A stretch of 64,000 bases of DNA from Dryococelus australis (Eukaryota > Arthropoda > Insecta > Phasmatodea > Phasmatidae), in contig CM057000.1 in the NCBI GenBank assembly GCA_029891345.1, positions 122,497,838 through 122,561,837 on the forward strand. Direction: 5' to 3'. Below the pieces are notes generated by a model that saw only the letters and a program-made list of their open reading frames with translations, was not told the origin of the DNA and did not search any database. Shown one piece after another: positions 47,231 to 56,913 of this stretch. The position numbers and the translations under genes are program-made. Within the stretch, counting starts at the first letter, position 1. Each line of letters begins with the position of its first letter.

Positions 47231-48039
47231 CCGCTACATATTTCCCTAGCTCCATAGGTACACATTTTCATAATATAAAAAAAAAATTTTACTTACTATT
47301 TTTAAAATGAAAAAAAAAATCCAAGTTCTTACATACACGACTAGAGTGTGGTGGTTAGGTTAGGTGGAGTTAGGTTAATTGGATGTCGAGAGATATAAAA
47401 TAAATACATTTTCAAAGTCCTGACATGGGGTGGAAATAATAAAAATATGACTTGATTGTACAGTTAGTTTCTTGTATGGTTGGTATAGCTTTTATGTAGA
47501 TTGGTAAGACCTGATCACATGTTTGGTTATTTCGACTTTATGAAAAAAAGTGTAACTTAGATGGTGTGAGGATTATGGTTTAAATGTATGATTCTTTTTG
47601 TTTGTAAGAGCGGAATGGTATGATGGGATGTTTAGTTTGTATGAGAGGGGCAGAATTCTTAGCTTGTATGGTCGGTTATTGTGACTGGATGGTTTTTTAA
47701 ATTAAAACCAAATGGGTGTCATAGACGGTTAAATTAATAATGATGATCCTATGATGGCATGGTTGGAATATTTGATTGGTTCGGCAGCTGACATGGCTTA
47801 TTTATAAGTGTAATTGGTGAAGTTAGATGGGCTGAAATGGTAGTCAATACAGCTGACTGTTATTATTGATCAGTAAGTCTGAGGTATGGTGGTGGATATG
47901 GTCTGTATTGTTAAAAGCATGAATGAGGCAAACTAATGTCATGGTGAAAGGGGTTACGTCTGTTTTTGGTACTCAGTACAATTCGATATGGCTGTTAAGT
48001 AAGACTGGGAGGAGGGGAGGTGTAGAGTTGTCTAGAGAT

Positions 48040-48185
48040 CACTAGAGTGTGGTGGTTAGGTTAAATGATTGTCGAGAAAAAGTTATAGGTAAAGTTAGGT
48101 TAGGCGAAGTTAGTTTAGGAGGAGTTAGTTAATGTGAAGTTAAGTGAAGTTAGGTGAAATTATCTTAGGTTAGGCGAAGTGAATA
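48040..48185. repeat. Degenerate GTTAGGTGAA/GTTAGG repeat
   Basis: Repeated GTTAGGTTAGG, GAAGTTAGGTGAA and GTGGTTAGGTTAAA motifs, similar to 47,343-47,390 and to the box at 40,600 in the Polinton TIR. Confidence 0.6.
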
Positions 48186-48289
48186 CTGAACTTTTTATAT
48201 ATGATAATGGGATGGCATGTTGAAAAAAAAATTTACAAGCATAATATTACGTAAGAGTAGGATATATTTTTTCTAAATTCAACATAGAA

Positions 48290-49623
48290 GTCTCTACATG
48301 TAAATATTTAAGTCTGGGATATGAAAAAAAAAATTATATGTAAATAAAAGTCGAAAAAAGTGCTAATAACCAACAGTAATAATATATAGTACTTGGGATA
48401 TATTTACTAAATAGTTTATATATATGCTTATATAAATCCAATATGGCGCTGGTCATAGTCATGTAATAATTTTTTCTAACAACATATTCTTACTGCCTGA
48501 AAAACAAGAATCTGTAGACATGTCACTCTATACACTTAAGAATTTAATAAAAAAATTATATATAATAACTTAAAATAAAAAATACTTTAAAAGGATATAA
48601 GTTAAATCTTAAATAATATATATCAAAGTTAAATCTAAATAATAAAAAATATTACTATATGATAATACTGTATGTAATAATTATATAATACAGATAAAAT
48701 ATTAAAAATAGTTATTGATATTCAAATCAAATACTCCAAAAAAAAATTTTATATATAAAATATGAAATTGTATAACAAAAATAAAAAATAAAAATAAATT
48801 ATTGATATGTAAATAAAATTCTTGAAAAGTTATATAAAAATAAAAATGTAATGTCTTTAATGAGAGGCGAGATATTATTTATTCGTCTCCAAGCTATATA
48901 CTACTTATAAACTCTTGTCCCAGAGCATGTCGCGATAGCCGAGTGGTTCGAGTAGTCTAAGACGTTAGTCTGGCGATTCAAGATCCGGCAGTTCGATTCC
49001 GCGCCCATTATAGATGGTAATTTGAATTCTAAAAAAGTAGCACTGCTAGTGGCCAATTCCAGAACCAATATGGCGGCCGAATGACTAATCGAACGACTGG
49101 CGTGCCACCTAGTGGCTAAAGTCAGAACTAATGTAGGAAAAAATGGCAAACGAAAAGCCAAGCTGGCGGCCTCCATGTAAATGTAAACAAAGATGATGGC
49201 TTCCAGTAAGAAATGACAAACAAAAGAACAAAGATGGCGGGTCGAGCAGAGGTGAGAGATAAATGACAGCTGATGTAAACAAAGATGGCATCTAACGAAT
49301 GTGATAGAAAGGAAAGAAGGTATGCAAAAGAGAAATGGGAGCACTCTGAGAAAACCCTCGGAATGCAAGAGCATAAAAAATGACATACTGGTTACCAATA
49401 TGGGGTCCAAGATGGTGGTGTACTAGCTACAAAGATGGTGGTCCAAGATGGCAGTGTACTAGCTTTAATGAAGGCGGCATACTGGCTACCAACATGGTGG
49501 AATCCAATATGTCGATCGCATTACCGGAATGGTAGAGCGGGAAGTCCAAGATCCAACATGGCGGCCGGCACCCCACGCCTATCCCGAATCCCGTCTGTCC
49601 CTGCTCATCACACACCTACTACT
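48290..49623. repeat. Right terminal repeat of the Polinton derivative
   Basis: Contains TACATGTAAATATTTAAGTC, a tRNA-like block and an array of AAGATGGCGGC-type motifs up to 49,565. Resembles 40,660-41,559 in the same order. Confidence 0.75.
48932..49010 (+). other. tRNA-like block, right end of the derivative
   Basis: The best preserved of the four: CGATAGCCGAGTGGTTCG with A box TAGCCGAGTGGT and B box GTTCGATTCC at 48,991-49,000, followed by GCGCCC. The D-arm resembles tRNA-Leu or tRNA-Ser, but there is no normal anticodon arm, so it is not a tRNA gene. Confidence 0.65.
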
Positions 49624-50955
49624 GGAAGAATATGTCATAAAATCTAGTCATGGGTAATTAAACTGATCATAAAGGTTATAATGCATTACTTTTTAAAAAA
49701 TATTTATGCAAAACTCTTTAAAAAATAAGTATCTCAATATACATCTTACGTACAAGAAATAAACAACATATACGCCTTTGTCGTATATCATGCGAAGGCG
49801 AATAATATTTTTATACACATATTTGGAAGGACATGGGTCGAACATTCTATAGTCTATCTCATGTAAGGTGGCAAGCTTTTGACAGTTAGTGAGTGGAAAC
49901 TTGATGTATACGAAACAAACAAAGTGCCATTTTCAAAATTGTGTATCAGCTGATGCAATAACCGAGCATAAGTTAATATTAAGTTGGCTATTCTGAGTGC
50001 ACTGGCGACGCACATCAGACAAGTACAAAATACGCGATAGTAAAGAGTTCCTATATTAATTAATATGTTTTATTCTACGTGGTCACAAAACATTGGTTGC
50101 AAGTGTTACAAACTAATCTTCGTGCTAAAGTAGTAATGTATAGGTGTTCAAAATGAAATAAACAATAAGACTATTCATAGCCGAATGAAACGCGACTTCA
50201 AACCTTAGATCGTTTCATGTCGTATTTCCACTGTCCATTCTTGCTTTCCATGTGTGCTTGATATTAATTCCAAAAGCCTACAGAAATATCGCATTGTTAT
50301 ATTGAATTAATTTTTTAAATAATTTGACGAAATATATTTCAAATTCGTGTCGTTTCGAGACAGTAATTGGAGAAAATTCAAGTTTTAAAAGAGGTATCTA
50401 GAGGCGACGAATCTGCTGCTATCTGTTGGTATCGCGTGCGGCTCACACACACACCATGTCGTGGGCACCATCTGTGCTCGTTCTCGATCCTAACCAGCTA
50501 CAAAGATCAAATGAATAGATTTCGAATGTAAAATAACAAATTCATGAACAGATACCAACAGTTTTATATTTCCGAGCTCTGCATAGTTTTTAAAGTAATA
50601 TGTATTCCATGTACAGCGATTTTAATTATTAGTGATCTCTATTGGGTCTGTAATTGTCCGTCTATGTCCTAAACACACCATGTTTTTTTTTCTGGAAACC
50701 CATTTCCTTGTCTTCATGTAGCCTCCAATAGAAGCACCAGCTGATGGCGAAAGGATACATAAACTAAAATGTTACTACCATACCAGAATATTATATTTAC
50801 CAGAGAGTAATCACTACAAGAAATAGTTATGTTAGAGTCATCTCAACTCCTACAAACCACTCACTTATAAACTTCATTTTAAAATCCATGATATATTTAA
50901 ATTGTTTCATGGATTCGTTTATTTTTAGACACGTATAATACTTTCTTTTGTTTTA
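49624..50955. other. AT-rich DNA, no gene
   Basis: No recognisable element or coding signal. Confidence 0.5.
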
Positions 50956-50959
50956 CACA

Positions 50960-51876
50960 TCCCGATACGTCAATTCTTCATTTACAGAAACGGAGACCTC
51001 ACCCATATCACAATATTATTATTAAATAAATATGTTGACCAGTTTTTCCCCAATGCCCAATCATAATTTAATGCCATATCAAACATTAGCCAAACCTCAA
51101 AATTAGCCCAAACCTCCGTATGCCATCAAAAATTGTTTAAAATATCCCGTAATATTTTGTTATGTAATAGTCGCTGCTATAAAAACAGATCAAAAATGCA
51201 TTTATACATATTATTCCAGAAAAAACTATTCCAACTTGTAATATCCCAAAATACCTGAACACTACCTACAATCCATTCCATTACATCATATCGGTTATAC
51301 CAAAACACTTCCGTTCATACCATCCAGGACAACAAAACAATCATATAAGCATTCCTGTGAAATAGTCCAGCGAATTTCTCTGATAAAACATTTCATCATG
51401 TAATAGCAAAACACACACACATTTAAATAATACCAACATCCATACAGTTTACCATAGTCAACGATCCATACAATACCGAAATCTCTTTCCAGTAGACCAC
51501 GTCACCAAATCAGTAATTAAAATGTCCCAACAGAAAAAAAAACCATTCTAACTATCAATACTCGCAGACCGTATCATGTCACATCGCCCATTTAGACAGG
51601 TCATAACACCATATAATAACAAACATACTACCATACCATACTGTCAGAACATACCAATTACACAATCAAATACTCCAAATTCAGATCAGCCATACTATCA
51701 CACCATACCGTCCATTTGCAAATACACATTACCAGCAAAACTAACATACTATGATCGCACATCAGACATCGCAGACAGATAAGATATATTAAACCTCGAT
51801 CCATTCATTAAGACTACCACCAATCGAAAAACTTTTTACCTCATATTATTTGAGTTCATATCATACTCACTGCTAA

Positions 51877-51930
<54 letters not shown>

Positions 51931-52160
51931 AAACATTCATTTATAACATTCTAACTTGTAATACCTCAAATACCTGAATAGAACATTTGGACCATATCGG
52001 TTATACCAAGCACTTTTGTTCATACTATCCACGACAACAAAACAACCATATAAGTATTCATATAAAATATTCCACAGAATTACTCAGATAAATCATATAT
52101 CATAATATTATCAGCATATCATCACATCATCATATAATCATCACATCATCGTCATCACCA
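50960..52160. repeat. G-poor repeat block with direct duplication
   Basis: The plus strand has very few G. A stretch at 51,225-51,400 is repeated directly at 51,945-52,110 (shared ACTTGTAATA, CATATCGGTTATACCA and GACAACAAAACAA) about 720 bp apart. The right part ends in ATCATCACATCATC repeats. Confidence 0.65.
51878..51926 (+). repeat. Long poly(A) run
   Basis: About 49 consecutive A with no polyadenylation signal just upstream; could be a retrotransposon tail or an expanded homopolymer. Confidence 0.9.
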
Positions 52161-52389
52161 TAACATCATCATATACGCTACCCTTACAAGAAACTCGAGC
52201 TTAAATCCAATGTCTTAGACTGCTCGACAACCTGACAAGTTAAGAAAAAGTTTGTATAATGAAAACTCTTAAACCTTATCCTTTGATGATTTCATAGGAT
52301 CTTGACCTTACTTACTATCTGTTCAAAATCTATCATTAAAAACAAAAAGAAACCATAATTTTTACCAAAATTCTAAATATGCAGAAAAA

Positions 52390-52930
52390 ATCAAAATCTT
52401 CGCGATTGGGAGCACTCGGATTAAACTCAAAGATACATATGAATATGTGTGTATATATAATCTATGCCGAGTTCAACAGAGGTTGGTGCAGAAGCACAGC
52501 AGTCCGAGTGTCCGTTATGCAAACTAAGGGGATGGTGGGGCACCACAGTTGCTACCCACTACCCTAAACAGACAACATGGAGACACTAACTCGTATACAC
52601 ACAACACTCATGACAATGCCACTGAAGAGAAGAACACAGAGCGCTGCAAGTCATGTCAATTGCCAGGTGTCTGCTGGGTCTCCATACACATGGGGGTGAA
52701 CGGCAGCTTCCAAAAAACTCCAATGCTCCAAACTCCATGCTGGTGAGAAACACTCTTCTATCTTCGGTGGCCACACTAGACCTCGGCTTGGTAGGGGATG
52801 ATGGAAAGAAGCCAAATAGGGAAAATTATAGAAAGGGCATGAAATCCACAACACAAAAATAAGGAACAAGGTAAATGTAACTAAATACAATCACGTACAA
52901 ATCAAAATATTAACAAATCCTAAACTGCAC
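52390..52930 (-). other. Region 3' of Gypsy C
   Basis: GC-richer than the DNA to its left and continuous with the element; overlapping open frames of 60-80 codons show no known motif. It may be 3' untranslated or LTR sequence of Gypsy C, but I found no second LTR copy. Confidence 0.3.
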
Positions 52931-52932
52931 GC

Positions 52933-53900
52933 TCACAACCTCTGTACATATTCCGTTAAATGAGAAACATGTGATTTACGGTAAACTCTACCTGAAGAAA
53001 TTACCACTAAACTAACAGCGTTAGGAGCCAGAAACTTGTGTATCCTGAAGGGACCCACAGATTTCGGCAGTAATTTGCTAGACAGGTTCGCGCTCAAGTC
53101 TACAATGGTAAAGTTTCTGCACAACACCAGGTCGCCAACTTGCATTTTCATGGATTAACGAGATTGAGTCAACTTTTCACTAACTTGACTCTTTGCTGAG
53201 GAGAGCAGTCAATGAACGTCACCCAACAGGCGGTCCCTGTCTGCATCGCCAAGGGGAAAGGGTGAGAAGGGAATATTCCAGATATTCAGCAGGGAATGAC
53301 TCAAAGGACAACCAAGGAAAGGAAGGTGAGATGCAAGTAGACCCACTGCACTATTGAAGCCTACATTAATAATGTCGAAATCCTGATCTCACAACGCATG
53401 ATCACTATTATAGAAAATAATCAAAACTGCCTTAAGGTTTTCGTTGAACCTCTCCACCCGGTTACCCTTCGGATAATACGGACATGACATAAAATGCTTT
53501 ATAGCCCAACAAAATCATATTCTTAAATGCAGTAGATGTAATGTACCTCGCATTTTTCGTGAGTATGTCCATAGGAACACTAAACACTTTCCAAACCTGT
53601 TCAGTTAATAACCTAACTACTGTTGACGCCTTCGTGATCTTAAACGGCGGCAAAATAACAAATTTCGAGACGGTATCCAGCAAAATCAATACACAAATAT
53701 TGTCTTTTTTGGACAAAATCAAGGGACGGAAAATTTCCACGTGGACAGTACCCCAAGGAGCCTCAGGATATTGGACAACGGCCTGGCCCACATTTGCCTG
53801 ACGTGCCTGCTTGCACTTCTGAGATGCATCGCAAGAGTGTTCATAATCAGATAAGTCTCTCGAGTGTCTACCAGGCAAAATTGGTACAAATTTTCTGAAA
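52933..53900 (-). pseudogene. Gypsy C integrase region
   Basis: The core piece has LLDTVSKFVILPPFK and VPMDILTKNARYIT with TSTAFKNM (53,540-53,720); the C-terminal part at 52,933-53,151 has MQVGDLVLCRNF, GPFRIHKFLAPNAVSL and YRKSHVSHL. Both are typical of Gypsy integrases. Confidence 0.8.
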
Positions 53901-55520
53901 AGTCAAGGTGCCCCCCAAACCCAGAATCATGAAAATAATAAGAGAGCACCTTAGGTCTCAAAGACAAGGGCACAACAATCTTGTGGGCACGTCCACTAAT
54001 TCGGGTAAAATATAGAATGTCCTCGAAAACATAGCGACGAACTACACCCTTATTTATATTGTCCAAAACCCGGGAAAAAAAGGCATCTTCACCTTGTGCC
54101 TGCCTCAGCTTCACAAGAAAATCGGGGAAATACTGCATAAGATTCAATGATGCTGTTGGAACCTCCTCCTCTTTCAATTCGAAATCCTTTGTGTGAAACA
54201 TGCACGAAAGCACATCCACCACTTGATTTTCTGATCCACGGACGTGGTGAACTTTGAATCGAAAGTGCGATAGAAGCAAAACCCAACGGCCGAGTTTACC
54301 AACTTGCTGGCGATGGTGTAAAACCCAACTTAAAGCCTGGCTGTCCGTGAACAGGTTGTATTCCTCATGTTCTATATATGAGGCAAATTTTTTTCAATCT
54401 GCTTATACATGCTAAAGTCTCCTTTTCATAAATGCCGAGATTACGCTCGGCTTCCATCAAACTGCAGATGGAGAATACTACGGAAGCCAAACCTTCAGCT
54501 GGCGAATGCTATGGGAGCCAAACCTTGTTCCGTCCATTGGCTCAGAGTAGCGCCTAAAGTCAGGGAGGAGGCGTTCACCTGAACAACAAACTGTTTGGAA
54601 AAATCAGGCAGATGAAGTGTCGGCAGCGACGACAGCTTTTCCTTCAACGTGGAGAAGGCCTTTTCCTGCTCTGCCCCCCAATGAAAAGCCGCCCCTTTCT
54701 TCAACAGATTAAAGGGAGCCACAATCTCGAAGTACCCATCAATAAAACTGAAACCCATGATACCTAAGAACTTCTGGACATCCGTAAGTGTCTTGGGATG
54801 CAGAAAATCCAAATTGTGAATGAGACAGTCCGGATCAATAAGACATTTTCCTTCACAGAATAGGTATCCCCGGAACTTTTCTTTGTTCGAACTTAAGGTG
54901 TCCTCTGGGTTCACCGTATGGCCTACCTAACGTATTTTTAGGGGAACTTGCCGGAAATGCGACAAGTCCTCACTATAAACAATATTGTCAATATAGTTAA
55001 AAACCAACTTGAATCTAAATTCAGAAAATACATAATCAAGGACACAGGACAATGCCCGATTTCTGAAATTTGAGCCCATTGGTATGCGAGGTGTACTGAA
55101 TGCTGTGTATTTTCTACAAGAAGGGTCTAACAGGCACCGATGAAAACTGTTGTTAAGATCAAGAACGGAGAATACACAAGCCTTGCCTAGTTGCTGAAGG
55201 GTGCAGTCAATTGTCGCCAAGAGAAAGGGATTTTAATGAATTTTCTTATTTACGAATGAATGATTTACGACTAAACTATATTTTTCATTATCCCTTTTCC
55301 TTGCCAAAAATCCCGGAGAGCAGTAGTGTGACGTTTAGGGCACAATAACACAGGCAGCTAACATTTTACCAATAATTTCTGAGAAAACCTGGAGCTTAGA
55401 GGGCGGACACCTAAAATGACGGTCGCGCAAAAGAATGTTGTCTGTCAAGGCGAACTTGTACGGAAGGACATCACATCTACCGATGCGAGGCGTGATTGCG
55501 AGGCATGATCTCATCACCGA
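53901..55520 (-). pseudogene. Gypsy C reverse transcriptase and RNase H region
   Basis: The RT start has RHFRCPPSKLQVFSEIIGKM (55,380-55,440), the fingers/palm VFSVLDLNNSFHRCLL and the catalytic FNYIDNIVYSEDL (54,960-55,010). RNase H pieces include KQFVVQVNASSLTLGATLSQ (54,530-54,600) and FKVHHVRGSENQVVDVLSC near 54,200-54,255. Confidence 0.85.
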
Positions 55521-55599
55521 ATTCGTCCCTTAACTTTAGAAGCTGGCATTTGAAATCCGCATAAGACATGTCCCCCTCAACAAGAGGCGTAAACACCTC

Positions 55600-55925
55600 C
55601 AAGCCCGCATCTATCTGTAACCCTACCTGGATATTAGGCACGAAGACGAAAGAGAAAAAACGAATCAAAATTCACTAAGCCCCTGGTCTTACCCAAAAAC
55701 TTTAAGCCTAATACTAAATCCTGATAAAGACATGTGCAAACACAACACGGATGGGTCCATGAGTACCTCCCAATTTTAAAATGTGAACTAACGACTACAT
55801 CCTATTTTACCAAATCGCCATCTGCGATACACAAATGCTTTTCCGGAACAACTGACATCGCCCATGCCTCCCAAGCCCGTTTGCCCGTCGTAAGTACTCA
55901 GCAGCAGGCATCAGCACTCTACTGA
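55600..55925 (-). pseudogene. Gypsy C protease, C-terminal part
   Basis: Contains CLYQDLVLGLKFLGKTRGLV (55,685-55,745), a block that closes the aspartyl protease before the RT in many Gypsy elements. The N-terminal half is across the insertion. Confidence 0.65.
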
Positions 55926-55929
55926 GAGC

Positions 55930-56330
55930 CCATGCTATGTCAGTATTAAGACGCCAACCACTAGCGCGACCCAAAGAGGTTAAGTGCAGCGTTCGTGCAA
56001 GGAAGTGTATGGCGCATGCGAACCAGTGTGACGTGAGAAGACACCACGTGCACGATTACCATAAGTAGACCCAAGGTAAAAGCGCTTAACATGCAACACT
56101 AATGAACACCAAACCAAGCAACAATAGGCAAAGATGCCCTATAATGTTTTATGCCCCCGGAGGCTTTTTCAAGGCTTTTTCATCTTGTCTTTTCCATTTC
56201 CACGTGTTTCAACCCCATTAGATTTCACGCAGTGCTTGTGTTATGTATTAAAGATGTTTTGCTATGGTTAATATATTTACATGTTAATATTAGCAACGTT
56301 AGAAGGACAGTGTTTTATGTCAGTTATGTG
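55930..56330. other. Inserted DNA of unknown origin
   Basis: Lies between the Gypsy C protease piece and the putative solo LTR. CpG-rich at first, then T-rich. No gene recognised. Confidence 0.3.
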
Positions 56331-56770
56331 CAGTGTAAGAAAGTAGTTCCCGTGGCTTGCCTGCCCGCCAACGCCGGCCAGGACGCCGCACGGAGGAGTT
56401 AGTAAGCATTCTTTGTCGAGAGAGTGTGGATGCGCAGTCCGACGTCTTAGCGTTTTTCCGCGCGCCCCTCAAGTTTTGCATCAAACATGTTAACCGCTAT
56501 AGTTTAATTAATCAGGAATCGTTTTTTATCTGCCGCACGGGACTCTCAAAATCTCTACCTCCCTTTGGTTTGCACAGCCTAGAGAGGCCTACATTGCAAC
56601 ATTAATTCTTTGTGGCCTTCGCACCTTTTTGTACAGTGTCGCCTTACGGGTAGGTTAAGCCCGGCAGCAGTGTAACTTATCTTCAGAGAAGGATGTTAAT
56701 AAAACTCATTGAAATTTCATAAGATGTGTCTGCATCTTTATTCGGGTAACCTTCTGGCACTTAGGGTGGC
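56331..56770 (+). repeat. Putative solo LTR
   Basis: Begins TGTAAGAAAGTAG, is GC-rich in its first half, carries AATAAA near 56,699 about 70 bp before its end and ends near CTTCTGGCA. This resembles a Gypsy-type LTR with U3-R-U5 layout on the plus strand. No second copy and no clear target duplication, so the call is tentative. Confidence 0.3.
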
Positions 56771-56913
56771 GGACCCCCACCTTCCCGCTTAAAGTGTAAC
56801 ATGTCTGTCTCAGGGTACTGTGTCTTCATTATTATTAAATGTTTTTTCATCGTTTACCAGCAATTAAAGGTGTGTGGTTCACCTTAAGAATACACTGCGC
56901 AATACATATGGAA

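Larger units (their letters stand above)
44135..49623. mobile_element. Short Polinton-derived non-autonomous element
   Basis: Inverted ends (44,135-45,030 and about 48,290-49,623) share the layout of the Polinton TIRs: GCCATNTTGG array, T/C-rich tract, tRNA-like block, then AT-rich DNA with TTAAAGTCT-type motifs. The right outer end is AGTAGTAGGTGTG when reversed, matching the Polinton terminus; the left outer end is truncated or diverged. The middle has no Polinton gene, only microsatellites and minisatellites. It appears to be an internally deleted derivative of a related family. Confidence 0.75.

Noticed and set aside
48932-49010. A functional tRNA gene
   Set aside because: A and B boxes are good, but there is no proper anticodon arm or acceptor stem pairing.
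48901-49410. 169-codon frame on the minus strand
   Set aside because: Same reason: translation of the motif array and T/C-rich tract of the terminal repeat.
52390-52930. An envelope gene of Gypsy C
   Set aside because: No signal peptide, cleavage site or fusion motif; short frames only.
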